DNA from: Exiguobacterium antarcticum DSM 14480
GTDB taxonomy: Bacteria > Bacillota > Bacilli > Exiguobacteriales > Exiguobacteriaceae
NCBI RefSeq assembly: GCF_000685865.1
Contig: NZ_JMKS01000003.1
Location: 1 to 64,000 of the forward strand
Length of the DNA stretch: 64,000 nt
Direction of reading: 5' to 3'
The notes beneath the pieces were generated by a model. It was not told the origin of the DNA and made no database searches. It worked only from the letters and a program-made list of their open reading frames with translations. Shown piece by piece: positions 45,306 to 53,775 of the stretch (position 1 is its first letter; the number at the start of each line of letters is the position of its first letter). The translations under genes and the position numbers were made by a program.

Positions 45306-46156
45306 ACTCGTACCACCTCGACTTCCGAATAGTGATCAGATCCGCTTAACACATGTTTCCCTCGCCGGACCCGGAACTTCCCATTTGCCGTTCGACTTTT
45401 AATCGTGATGAGCGATGCGGTCGTGATGCGATACTGCAGCAACATCTTAACCTTGTACCCGCGTTCTTTATCGTTCTCATAAGGCTCCGGACTACCGATC
45501 AATCCAGTTGCACTCGATAGCTCGAACGTCGTACTGGATGCTGCTTCTGCAAGTCGACAAATATACAAACGCTGTTTATTGATGAAAAAGGCTGCACCAC
45601 ATGCACGAGCGAGCTTCTCGATCTCGACGACGACTTTCCCGCTGACGGTGTAGCCTTTGGAGTACGTGATGTCCTTTGGCAATTTAATCTTACCTATGGC
45701 AACGCCAAGCAGTGGCACCAAGTCCCGAATGATTTGGGAAGCAGTGACGTTCTTGCCGTAGGTTTTCTTTCGCGTCAGTTTGACCTTTGCTTTTTTTCCG
45801 ACGCCAGTCGTCGTTTTTCGTTCCGGCAGCAGGATACCACCAAGGTTCGGTCCATCGATGACCTTAATGGCCGTAATCTTGTCGACGCTTTCCCGACGCG
45901 TATTGACCGTCGAAACACGAGAACTTAAAATGACGCCCGATCCATCGGTCTTGTAGCCGGCGGTGAGCGTCAGTTTGTCATTATATTGGATGCGACTGAT
46001 TGTTGAGGCGGATAGATTCCATACGTTGATGAGAGACTCGTTCGGATTGACGTCGTCATCAAACGTAATCTCATACTCCATGTGCAGATCGCTCATCGAA
46101 ATCAAGATGTCGTCCGCGACGTTCAACTTGGCAATGCGTCCGAAGGTTGTACTCAT
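45302..46156 (-). CDS. Baseplate hub protein (gpD/XkdQ-like)
   Basis: 284 residues. Beta-rich hub protein at the tip of the tube, with the early strand pattern MSDLHMEYEITFDDDVNPNESLINVWNLS and later TYGKNVTASQIIRDLVPLLGV and KVVVEIEKLARACGAAFFI. It follows the plug gene with a four-base overlap and precedes the hybrid spike/J gene, the normal place for a hub. Confidence 0.8.
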   Translation of the reverse strand: MSTTFGRIAKLNVADDILISMSDLHMEYEITFDDDVNPNESLINVWNLSASTISRIQYNDKLTLTAGYKTDGSGVILSSRVSTVNTRRESVDKITAIKVIDGPNLGGILLPERKTTTGVGKKAKVKLTRKKTYGKNVTASQIIRDLVPLLGVAIGKIKLPKDITYSKGYTVSGKVVVEIEKLARACGAAFFINKQRLYICRLAEAASSTTFELSSATGLIGSPEPYENDKERGYKVKMLLQYRITTASLITIKSRTANGKFRVRRGKHVLSGSDHYSEVEVVRV

Positions 46157-46521
46157 GCGTCATCCTCCTCCGGTGGCGTGTCCGTCTCTGCGAAATCATA
46201 CAGAAACACGGTCTTACCGAGATTGTCCCAGGATACCTGCGTCTCGACACCTGACACGTCCAACGCAATCAACTCCGAAATCGGCAATCGACTGTCGGCC
46301 ATGTCTGAAAAAAGCGGTTTGCCGTAGATGACCGGCTCTCCGTAGGTGATGACGTCCTCGTCCTGCGTATAGAGATCAATCGTGAACAGATCGGCCATAC
46401 GGTTGTAGCGAACATCCATCAGATAAACGCTATTCCCGAGCGTGATGTCAAACCGATACGGGATGGCGTCCTTGTCGATATCGATGTAATACAGGTTATC
46501 TTCTACGATCAATGGTTCCAC
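46153..46521 (-). CDS. Baseplate plug protein (Pam3 gp18-like)
   Basis: 122 residues. The pattern LYYIDIDKDAIPYRFDITLGNSVYLMDVRYNRMADLFTIDLYTQDEDVIT fits small plug proteins that close the hub lumen in simple contractile tails. Acidic C-terminus (TDTPPEEDDA). Overlaps the hub gene by four bases. Confidence 0.7.
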   Translation of the reverse strand: MEPLIVEDNLYYIDIDKDAIPYRFDITLGNSVYLMDVRYNRMADLFTIDLYTQDEDVITYGEPVIYGKPLFSDMADSRLPISELIALDVSGVETQVSWDNLGKTVFLYDFAETDTPPEEDDA

Positions 46522-46524
46522 CCC

Positions 46525-47100
46525 TTACTTGTACGGTATCAAAAACTTTTGTCCAGGATAGATGAGGTCCGGATCACGCACCTTGTCTTTGTTTGAGTTG
46601 TAGATGGTCCGGTAATCCGGCTTGCCATAATACTTTGTCGCAATATCCCACAACGTGTCGCCTTTTTTGACGACGTAATAGCGGCTTTTCGAGGACGGCT
46701 TGCCCTTTGGCTTCTTCTGATTCGTTCCCGTCCCTTTTTTCTTCTTCCGGACGACGCTCGATTTTGCCACCCGGACTTCTTGTAAATCCATCGAAAAGAT
46801 GAAACCATTTGCAATTTTATTGTTCTGCTTTTTCGTGAAGTTCGTGATCAACACGCTTTTGAGCCGCATCCGTCCGACATAAGTGACGGGCTTGCCGGCA
46901 TATTGCATTTTCTTAAAGTATTCCTCTGCTTTGGCAGCATTCTTCCCTGTGACCTTCCCGGTGAGAGCGAAGGTCTCCAGTTCTCGCTCAACGTGATCGG
47001 TAATACTGACACCTTTCTCGACCGGGTATTGTGTCGCCTTAACCGAGAAGTTCGCGCCTTCTTCAATCACGCCAATCGTGTAGCTTCCGAGTTTACCCAT
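46525..47100 (-). CDS. LysM-domain tail protein
   Basis: 191 residues from the ATG at 47100 after ACGGAGGTG. The N-terminal beta domain (about 1-110) matches the DUF of tail-tube-initiator/hub proteins (XkdP-like). A basic linker (RKKKKGTGTNQKKPKGKPSSK) leads to a C-terminal LysM (about 145-191, YYVVKKGDTLWDIATKYYG... LIYPGQKFLIPY), which binds peptidoglycan or other baseplate glycans. It follows the tape measure by one or two bases. Confidence 0.88.
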   Translation of the reverse strand: MGKLGSYTIGVIEEGANFSVKATQYPVEKGVSITDHVERELETFALTGKVTGKNAAKAEEYFKKMQYAGKPVTYVGRMRLKSVLITNFTKKQNNKIANGFIFSMDLQEVRVAKSSVVRKKKKGTGTNQKKPKGKPSSKSRYYVVKKGDTLWDIATKYYGKPDYRTIYNSNKDKVRDPDLIYPGQKFLIPYK

Positions 47101-47101
47101 G

Positions 47102-49789
47102 TTACACCTCCGTCGTCCGCGGACTGACGCGTCCCATCGATGCGAAATACTCATCGAGAGCATCGCGAACGGAGTTTGCTGTCTCCTGCGGATTGCTTGA
47201 CTCTATGATTTGAATCGTGATGTTATTCTTGTTCGTCGTGCTGGCTGAAGAACTGCGTGCAATGGCAGCGGGTGACGCTTCCATCGATGGACGGTAGGTG
47301 CTCGGCCGCACGTTGACCGGTGAAACCGGCTGTGGTGACTTGCTCCCCATCAGCATGTTCATTTGAGCGCTAACTTTCGGGAAGGCTCTATCAATCGAGT
47401 CACTGATTGGACCACCGAAATCAAGTTTGTCGAGATCCGATAGCGGACCAACCTTCGCAGGCGAGAACGGAAGGAAATCCCGTACCTTACCAACGACGTC
47501 AGAAACCGTCTTAGAAATTTCACCGGCCATTGACGAAATCCCGCCGATCATCTGTTCGATTAATCCGCGACCGGCATTGTAGAACGAACTACCGATTGCT
47601 TTTACGGCACTTAAAGCCGAATTGAATCCAGATTTGATGGTACTGCCGACTTTACTCATGGCACTGGTGATTGCTGAAATGATATTCGAGAACGTCGAAC
47701 GTACCGAACTGAGTATTCCGGATAGAACGGATGTAACAGATGACCTGACTGCATTCCATACCGACGTCACGACACTCTTGATTGCTTGCATGGCATTCGT
47801 GACAATACTTCGGGCACTTGAGAATGCACTTTGTATCGATGCCCGAATGGAACCAACCGCGGCAGAAACTGAGCTTCGTAATGCATTCCAGACAGCAGTC
47901 ACGATGGAACGAATCGCATTCATCACACCCGTAATAATGGAGCGGTACATATTGAAGTACATCCGGATCACGTTAGCAATACCCGATGCGCCGCTCGTAA
48001 AGACACCTTTGATAAATGCCCAGGCGCTTCTGACAATCCCCATCGCCATTGTTCCGAACGACCGCAGTGGTCCAAGGAACTTACCGATGAAGTACAGATT
48101 GATGACGCCCCATAACGTTTGGAGTGCACCAGTCACGATTGCTTTTAAGCCAGTCCATACTTGTGTGAAGTTACCGGTCAATAACCCGGAGAATACTTGA
48201 ATGATGCCCATGATGACCTGTATCGTTCCGTTGATGACGTTCTTGATTGCATTCCACGTACTAACGATGATGGATTTAACCAACATAAAGGCAACTTGGA
48301 TAATTGGTACAATGACAACCATTGCCGCACGAATCACTGTGAGGACGACATTCCAAACATTTGAGACAGCTGCCATGATCGACGCACCATTTGCCGTCCA
48401 GAAGGCTTGTAATTGCACAAGTTTCGCTTGAACAAAGGTTGTCACAGCTGTAATGGCTTGCTGAATGTACGGGGCAATGAAACCCCATACCGCGAGTGCC
48501 GCGGCCTTGATGGCATTCCAGGCAGTAATCACGCCTGTCTTAAACGTTTCGGATCTTGTCCACAGTAAATAGAATGCGGCTCCGAGTGCGACGATTCCGA
48601 CGGCAACTAAAGCCACGGTACCGAGTATGGCGGCAAATCCGGTCACGACCGGCATCATGAGCGGAGCGGCGGCAGCCAATGCGGCGCCTAACCCTCCAAA
48701 CAAACCAATCCCGACCGCTAATGGCGAAAGAATCAATGTCAACGCTGGTACCAGGAGCATGAAAGCAGAAATCAGTTTCGTGATGGTCGGATGTGCTTCT
48801 TGAAACTTCAATATCATCTGTCCAATCATGGTGATGAAATTGTAAACAGGAGTCATAACAGCGGCGAACACTTCGACGAGCGGTTGGAATGTTTGCCTGA
48901 TCGTGGAGGTCATGGTTTTAAATGCCGCTGCGTACGTTGCGCTCGTCTCCATTGCCCCTTTATGCAGAGCACCATAAAAGACACCCGCCGCAACAGCAGC
49001 AATCAAGGCAACAGCCGTAAAGCGCATCATTCCTTGGCTGATCATCATCGTCATGTCCTGCAGCTGTTTCATGTTGGCGGTTGGTCCTAGCATTTTTAGC
49101 GCTAACGCTGCTGGTTGACCTCGCATGGCAATCTTATTCAAACCATCGGCAATCCCAAGTAGCGGCTTGTTGACGCTGTACATCGGGTTTGCCATCCGTG
49201 TGAAGTTATCGCCAATCTTAGATGCCTGTGAAGATCGTGCCATCATCGCACCGACCGATTGATAGAAGGACATCTTTGCCATTTCGTTCGATGCCATCAT
49301 GTTGTCCTTTACTTTCTTATCCGCTTTCCCCATCTTCTCAATTTGACTGATGAAGTCGTCGGTCGTGCCCGTATAGGCTTTACTGGATTGAGCCAGTTTG
49401 AAATAGGCATATTGTGACTTGATTGCATCGTCCCTAAATCCGCTCATCGCTGTCCGTTGCTGGGCAAACGCTGAACGAATTTCTGAACTCATGCGCTGTG
49501 CTTCGGGGGATGTACCACGATAGACCTCACGGATACGACGTCCCATCGAATCAAAACCACGTGTTACGGTCATCGTCGAGTCAACTGCATCACTTCCAAA
49601 GTTTGTGAACGACCGACCGGCTTGTTGCGCTTCCTGTCCGATTGTCGCAAAGCCACGTTGTGTAGTGTCAATCGCTTTGCCGGCATCCTGTGCCGATTGT
49701 TCGACATCGTTCAACGCACGATCCGCTCGTATCAGACCCTCTTCGCCTTGTACCGTGACGTCAACATTAATCTCCGTATCGCGAGCCAT
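47102..49789 (-). CDS. Tail tape-measure protein
   Basis: 895 residues. N-terminal helical region (about 1-250), then hydrophobic stretches (about 270-450, FTAVALIAAVAAGVFYGALH... LVPALTLILSPLAVGIGLFGGLG), then long amphipathic repeats: the pattern AIRSIVTAVWNALRSSV recurs about 55 residues later as AIKSVVTSVWNAVRSSV. The C-terminus holds VGKVRDFLPFSPAKVGPLSDLD, a common tape-measure motif. Its length sets the tail length. ATG after GGGGTGATGGG; the frameshift extension of the chaperone gene ends five bases upstream. Confidence 0.92.
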   Translation of the reverse strand: MARDTEINVDVTVQGEEGLIRADRALNDVEQSAQDAGKAIDTTQRGFATIGQEAQQAGRSFTNFGSDAVDSTMTVTRGFDSMGRRIREVYRGTSPEAQRMSSEIRSAFAQQRTAMSGFRDDAIKSQYAYFKLAQSSKAYTGTTDDFISQIEKMGKADKKVKDNMMASNEMAKMSFYQSVGAMMARSSQASKIGDNFTRMANPMYSVNKPLLGIADGLNKIAMRGQPAALALKMLGPTANMKQLQDMTMMISQGMMRFTAVALIAAVAAGVFYGALHKGAMETSATYAAAFKTMTSTIRQTFQPLVEVFAAVMTPVYNFITMIGQMILKFQEAHPTITKLISAFMLLVPALTLILSPLAVGIGLFGGLGAALAAAAPLMMPVVTGFAAILGTVALVAVGIVALGAAFYLLWTRSETFKTGVITAWNAIKAAALAVWGFIAPYIQQAITAVTTFVQAKLVQLQAFWTANGASIMAAVSNVWNVVLTVIRAAMVVIVPIIQVAFMLVKSIIVSTWNAIKNVINGTIQVIMGIIQVFSGLLTGNFTQVWTGLKAIVTGALQTLWGVINLYFIGKFLGPLRSFGTMAMGIVRSAWAFIKGVFTSGASGIANVIRMYFNMYRSIITGVMNAIRSIVTAVWNALRSSVSAAVGSIRASIQSAFSSARSIVTNAMQAIKSVVTSVWNAVRSSVTSVLSGILSSVRSTFSNIISAITSAMSKVGSTIKSGFNSALSAVKAIGSSFYNAGRGLIEQMIGGISSMAGEISKTVSDVVGKVRDFLPFSPAKVGPLSDLDKLDFGGPISDSIDRAFPKVSAQMNMLMGSKSPQPVSPVNVRPSTYRPSMEASPAAIARSSSASTTNKNNITIQIIESSNPQETANSVRDALDEYFASMGRVSPRTTEV

Positions 49790-49793
49790 CCCA

Positions 49794-50241
49794 TCACCCC
49801 TTTCCTTCGGTGGATTTCTTCATGCTCTCGTTGTAGATGTCCAGTGCGGCATTAAGAGTCCACAACTCGTCGACGCTCATTTCCGTGAGTTCTTTGTACG
49901 TCGCCGAGCAGTTTTCCGCGAGGAGCGGGCGGTAGATGAGCCAGTCCCGTTCCGCTTTCCTCTTATAATGGCCATCACTTTCCCGCGAAGGGTCCGTTGA
50001 ACACTTCCTGTGCGACCTCTAACACTTTCGGGTAATCCTTTGGTTTTTCATCGAAGTAGTCGAAATCGACCTTCGGATCCACGACGACGTGTTTCCATAG
50101 TTCTTCTTGAAGTTTCGTCTGCATGAGGACGCCGTCTGCGTTCTTCGCGCGGTCTGCAATCTCATTTGCGGCACGGACGCCCGGGAACTGGAATGTATAC
50201 TCGGTACCGTTGATTTCTTCTTTGCGTTGTTCAAATGACAT
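49794..50241 (-). CDS. Tail assembly chaperone, short (G) and probable +1 frameshift (G-T) products
   Basis: The zero frame (49975-50241) gives 88 residues: YTFQFPGVRAANEIADRA... VDFDYFDEKPKDYPK. From after a TAG in the shifted frame up to 49794 there is a 64-codon open frame with no start codon in its first part, reading KAERDWLIYRPLLAENCSAT... ending just before the tape measure. It is reached only by a +1 (or -2) shift. CCC-T at 49989-49992 (GGA CCC TTC) is a good +1 site, because tRNA-Pro can slip from CCC to CCT. The predicted fusion has 148 residues. This pairing is typical of tail chaperones that load the tape measure. Confidence 0.75.
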
Positions 50242-50321
50242 GTTGAATTCCTCCTGTGAATGGTGGGATATGTGTTATGGATAGATGAAAAATAAAAAGG
50301 GTAGCCGAAGCCACCCTCTGA

Positions 50322-50729
50322 TCAATCGATGTCGTTGACGTAGTCGAAAACGATGATCTCGTACTCACGATCTTCCGCTGTCTTGCCGAGCGTTCCAGTT
50401 GGTTTCTTGAGAATACGAGCCTGTGTGCCGCCTGCTTTTTCCGTCATGCCGTTCCGCTTAGAGACCGCCCAAAACGAAAAAATCTTTTTGCTATTTGCAA
50501 GCTTCATCATGTGTTTGTTTGATGGTGACGTTGCTTGCAACGTTACAGTACATGTCGCTGTGTCGTCGTTTGTCTCAGAGATAATGACGTCACCTTGTGC
50601 CCCGGATTCATATTCGAAGTCATCCTCGTTTGGTTCGAATTCGATCATGTCTTCTCCGAATCCCGTCAAGAATATTTCGTCCGCGGTAATCGTTGAGTTC
50701 TTTGCGTTAAAAGATGCTACTTTACCCAT
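50322..50729 (-). CDS. Tail tube protein
   Basis: 135 residues. A small beta-barrel protein of the contractile-tail tube type (VASFNAKNSTITADEIFLTGFGEDMIEFEPNEDDFEYESGAQGDVIISETNDDTATCTVTLQATSPSNK). It is encoded directly after the sheath and before the chaperone, the standard order. Hexameric rings of it form the inner tube. Confidence 0.85.
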   Translation of the reverse strand: MGKVASFNAKNSTITADEIFLTGFGEDMIEFEPNEDDFEYESGAQGDVIISETNDDTATCTVTLQATSPSNKHMMKLANSKKIFSFWAVSKRNGMTEKAGGTQARILKKPTGTLGKTAEDREYEIIVFDYVNDID

Positions 50730-50741
50730 GCTCTAACCCCC

Positions 50742-51746
50742 TTAATAGTTGACTTGTCCTTTGATGTCTGCCGATTGAATTGCACCGGCAAGTCGGAAGG
50801 TGAACTTAACACCTGTCAATTTGCGTGATGCGCGTTGTGCTTCCGTTAGTTCATCGACGTTCGGGATTGTGACGGTATAAATTGGCTTACCAACAACGTC
50901 TTCCGCAACGATGTCTTGCTTCGCACCTTGGAGCAAAACCGTTTCGACGGCCGTCCCGACGAGGTTCGCACCGCTCTGCTCATATGGAATTTTACGGTTT
51001 TTTAGGAACAAACCTTGTACACGTTGTTCGATATTTGCGATGACCCAGTCATTCCCGACGATAACATCAAGATGTTCGCCACCAATTGTCTTACTTTCCG
51101 ACGTCTGAGCTTCTCCAAACTTTTCGATGTACGTCGAACCATTGGCAGCATGAATCCGAGCGACTTCCGGCGGTGTGACATTGACCGGACGAACATCGAA
51201 GAATTGTTTAAACTTCGCCGTCGCACTACCGGCCGGATCCGCAGCGTATTCGCCGATAAATTCACCATCGATATAACGTGTGATGTCATCCGTATAGAGG
51301 ACGTATGCCCGTTTGACACCGGATGCCTCAAGTGTTTCGAGGTCCGAGATGTCATTGACGCGTAGGATGGCGACTTTTGCTCCTTGTAAATCAATCGCTT
51401 CGACGAGCGCTTCTTGCTCTGCCACGTCCGCTGAAGTGGTGAGGACGTAATAGAACGCCTCTCCTTTTACTTCCTCGAACACGACGTCTGGTGTGCCCGC
51501 TGTGTCGTCATACCCAGCAATCGCCACTTTTTCCGGACGATTGTTTTGTTGTAGGATGGACCGTGCAAGTTTATACGTTTCTGTCGTCTCTGCAAAATCT
51601 ACTTTGATGAGATCGAGTGCATCATCGCCCTCATAAACCTTGTAGGCGAAACCGCCTGTCTTCGCACCGATGATCAGCGGGAATGTTTCTGTTGTAAATC
51701 CGCTTGGTTTCAGTACGTCAATCGTTACATTCACGTCATTAGCCAT
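50742..51746 (-). CDS. Contractile tail sheath protein
   Basis: 334 residues from the ATG at 51746 after AAGGAGG. It is the DUF3383-type sheath: N-terminal NDVNVTIDVLKPSGFTTETFPLIIG, a central domain with VAIAGYDDTAGTPDVVFEEVKGEAFYYVLTTSAD, and the C-terminal VRPVNVTPPEVARIHAANGSTYIEKFG... IANIEQRVQGLFLKNRKIPYEQSG. It identifies the phage as a myovirus type. Confidence 0.85.
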   Translation of the reverse strand: MANDVNVTIDVLKPSGFTTETFPLIIGAKTGGFAYKVYEGDDALDLIKVDFAETTETYKLARSILQQNNRPEKVAIAGYDDTAGTPDVVFEEVKGEAFYYVLTTSADVAEQEALVEAIDLQGAKVAILRVNDISDLETLEASGVKRAYVLYTDDITRYIDGEFIGEYAADPAGSATAKFKQFFDVRPVNVTPPEVARIHAANGSTYIEKFGEAQTSESKTIGGEHLDVIVGNDWVIANIEQRVQGLFLKNRKIPYEQSGANLVGTAVETVLLQGAKQDIVAEDVVGKPIYTVTIPNVDELTEAQRASRKLTGVKFTFRLAGAIQSADIKGQVNY

Positions 51747-51760
51747 GTGTAAAGCCTCCT

Positions 51761-52267
51761 TCATTCTCTAAATTCAAGTTGTTCCGTTTCCACTTCTTCA
51801 ATCGTCTCAATGATGCGAACCATTTCTTCCTTCACCCGGAACCGAACGTCGAACCCGACACGATATTCGTAAGCGTCCCCGAGGTACAGCGTCCGGTCTT
51901 GCGGATTGGTACACTCGACGACGATCAATCCTTTGCGTAATAACTCCGTCTGTCCGGTGAAATCAAGATATTCAAACGCGTTGCCGGCTAATGCCCACGC
52001 CGCTGTTGACGACTTGGCATAAAAATGGAGCGAGAAGGTCGCTTCAACATCCGTGACCTTTCGCTCCTTTGCTTGTCCATCCTCTTCAAACTGCTCCAGA
52101 TACCCGCTCATCGCTCCGTTTTGAACGATTCGAGGAGCAAGCACCTTGTATGAGGCAAACGGTAAAGCAGGACGATCTCCGACCGTGTCTGTTTCCGTGA
52201 TTTCTACACCGAGAGCGGCACGTAGCGGCGCGTAAAATCCTTTGACCATATCAGCGTATGTCTTCAT
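51761..52267 (-). CDS. Neck / tail terminator protein
   Basis: 168 residues, overlapping the upstream adaptor gene by four bases. FASYKVLAPRIVQNG... KVTDVEATFSLHFYAKSSTAAWALAGNAFEYL and the acidic tail fit the neck terminator family that caps the sheath and tube. It directly precedes the sheath gene. Confidence 0.75.
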   Translation of the reverse strand: MKTYADMVKGFYAPLRAALGVEITETDTVGDRPALPFASYKVLAPRIVQNGAMSGYLEQFEEDGQAKERKVTDVEATFSLHFYAKSSTAAWALAGNAFEYLDFTGQTELLRKGLIVVECTNPQDRTLYLGDAYEYRVGFDVRFRVKEEMVRIIETIEEVETEQLEFRE

Positions 52268-52617
52268 GCTTTCGCCTCCCTGGTCAAGCGGTACCGGTGA
52301 AAATCAGCAAAGTCTGTATGGTCGCCCATCTGTTCGATACGCCAGTTCGCTCCTTTGTGCAGGATTGTCCCGCGTACGTCAAGTGGCTTCAAACTGTATA
52401 ACAACAAATCAGCGGATGTAATACGTCCACCTGATTCATAGATCGTGTTCTTGTCGACCGGAAAAACGGCAGCGGAAATTGTTTTCGTTTGAGCGGTACC
52501 TTCCAACCACTCGCCCGTCTCCGGATCCCGCTGCCCTTCCGATGTTCGTGTGTACGGCACGTCCTTACTGTATTTGTTGATCAGACGCTTGAATGCGTAA
52601 TATTGTTGCGTGAGCAT
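52264..52617 (-). CDS. Head-closure / head-tail adaptor protein
   Basis: 117 residues, beta-rich: QRDPETGEWLEGTAQTKTISAAVFPVDKNTIYESGGRITSADLLLYS and LHKGANWRIEQMGDHTDFADFHRYRLTREA, the pattern of small head-closure proteins. Overlaps the terminator gene by four bases. Confidence 0.72.
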   Translation of the reverse strand: MLTQQYYAFKRLINKYSKDVPYTRTSEGQRDPETGEWLEGTAQTKTISAAVFPVDKNTIYESGGRITSADLLLYSLKPLDVRGTILHKGANWRIEQMGDHTDFADFHRYRLTREAKA

Positions 52618-52628
52618 CGCGTCACTCC

Positions 52629-53138
52629 TTAATCGACTTCGTGCTTAATGGCACCAATCATGCGGCCCGTGTCTACCAAAGGATTACTGCTGCCTTTCAG
52701 TTTGACCGTGGCTGCACTGTTAGGTGGAGAAGAAAGATCACGGGCAAACTCTTGAATCTGACCGGCAAGATCCAGTCCGAGCATATCTAGCGCCGTATCG
52801 ACCGGAATTCCTCCGTCGTAACAACCTTGGATAATATCATCAACCTTACTTCGCCAGTCCGCTTCTCTTGCGTCGAAACCGGCACGAATGAAAGACCGCT
52901 CCGGAATTCGGATGACAGTCGTTTCTTTCTTCAAGTGGATGCCGATGAAATGGAGATAGGCACGCATCTTATCGGTCACGGTGATCTCCCAGCCGTACTC
53001 ATGGACATACGCGATCATCCCGATTTCTCCCTCTTCCAAGACACCGACTCGGATATTCCGTCCTTGCAGTTGCCGTGAGACACTCGCCATCTCTTTGAGA
53101 CGTTCGTGACCATCTCCCCGCTTAACCTTGACGCCCAT
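52629..53138 (-). CDS. HK97 gp10-like / virion-morphogenesis protein
   Basis: 169 residues. Motifs GRNIRVGVLEEGEIGMIAYVHEYG and IPERSFIRAGFD are the typical pair of this tail-completion family (IP-x-R-x-F-hydrophobic-R). C-terminal PLVDTGRMIGAIKHEV is also common to it. Its start overlaps the connector stop (TAATG-type). Confidence 0.82.
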   Translation of the reverse strand: MGVKVKRGDGHERLKEMASVSRQLQGRNIRVGVLEEGEIGMIAYVHEYGWEITVTDKMRAYLHFIGIHLKKETTVIRIPERSFIRAGFDAREADWRSKVDDIIQGCYDGGIPVDTALDMLGLDLAGQIQEFARDLSSPPNSAATVKLKGSSNPLVDTGRMIGAIKHEVD

Positions 53139-53512
53139 TAACGTCCTGCCTTATAAAACTTAATCTGACTGTGAAATGGTGCCCAATGTGCATGAGCGGT
53201 CGCGAATACAGTGAACTGATCACTTGCTGAACCAAATGACTGCGACATGCCAGGAACCGATTCAGACGTCACTCCGGTTCCGCGCTCCGCAATTTCTTGC
53301 TGAGACTTAACCCATTCCGAGATACCTAGTTTGACCGGTCCTGGTAGTTCGAGTTTTCCGCTAATAGGATCAATCAGCTGCATGAAGTCGAGTTTGTCAC
53401 AATACTTCTGTGCCGCTAGTAATCCGGATTCAAGGAAAAGTGCCAACTTCACATCTTGCGAGTCATCATCGAGCGGAATACCGAGCAATACTTTCAGCTC
53501 ATCAAGCGTCAT
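53138..53512 (-). CDS. Head-tail connector protein
   Basis: 124 residues. The ATG at 53512 is preferred (MTLDELKVLLGIPLDDDSQD), the known start of the gp6/gp15-like connector family; a longer frame starts inside the previous gene. LAAQKYCDKLDFM... PGPVKLGISEWVKS is the helical core. It overlaps the HeH-domain gene by 11 bases. Confidence 0.78.
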   Translation of the reverse strand: MTLDELKVLLGIPLDDDSQDVKLALFLESGLLAAQKYCDKLDFMQLIDPISGKLELPGPVKLGISEWVKSQQEIAERGTGVTSESVPGMSQSFGSASDQFTVFATAHAHWAPFHSQIKFYKAGR

Positions 53513-53750
53513 GTTGATCACCAGCCAATGCATCAAGCAGTTCTGCTTTCTTCATCGACTCGTAACCTTCAACGCCTTTCTCTTTGGCCAACTCTTTCAG
53601 TTCATCGACCTTAAGCTTATCGAGTGAATCATCTTCCTCTTTTTCAACGACTTTTGACCAACCGAGTTTTTGGAAGAACGCAAGGAAACGGCGCGTGTCC
53701 GTCTCCCGCTCAACTCCATTACGTTCAATCTTAATGAGTTCATTACTCAT
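53502..53750 (-). CDS. Small phage protein with HeH/SAP-like domain
   Basis: 82 residues. The N-terminal half is head-gene-like (LIKIERNGVERETDTRRFLAFFQKLGWSKV). The C-terminal half is a short helix-extension-helix domain (DSLDKLKVDELKELAKEKGVEGYESMKKAELLDAL) of the SAP/LEM/Rho-N type, which often binds nucleic acid. Genes of this layout are common between capsid and connector; the role is unknown. Confidence 0.72.
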   Translation of the reverse strand: MSNELIKIERNGVERETDTRRFLAFFQKLGWSKVVEKEEDDSLDKLKVDELKELAKEKGVEGYESMKKAELLDALAGDQHDA

Positions 53751-53775
53751 GGAAATTCACCCTTTCAATTTTCGG

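Noticed and set aside
46539-49090. Several overlapping frames on both strands within the tape-measure and LysM genes
   Set aside because: They lack start signals and phage-like composition; the minus-strand late genes with short overlaps account for the whole stretch.
49978-49984. Canonical -1 slippery heptamer GGGAAAG in the right phase at the end of the chaperone gene
   Set aside because: A -1 shift would lead into a 31-residue Arg/Ser/Thr-rich frame with no chaperone-like sequence, whereas the long start-less frame is in +1. A stimulator structure was also not seen.
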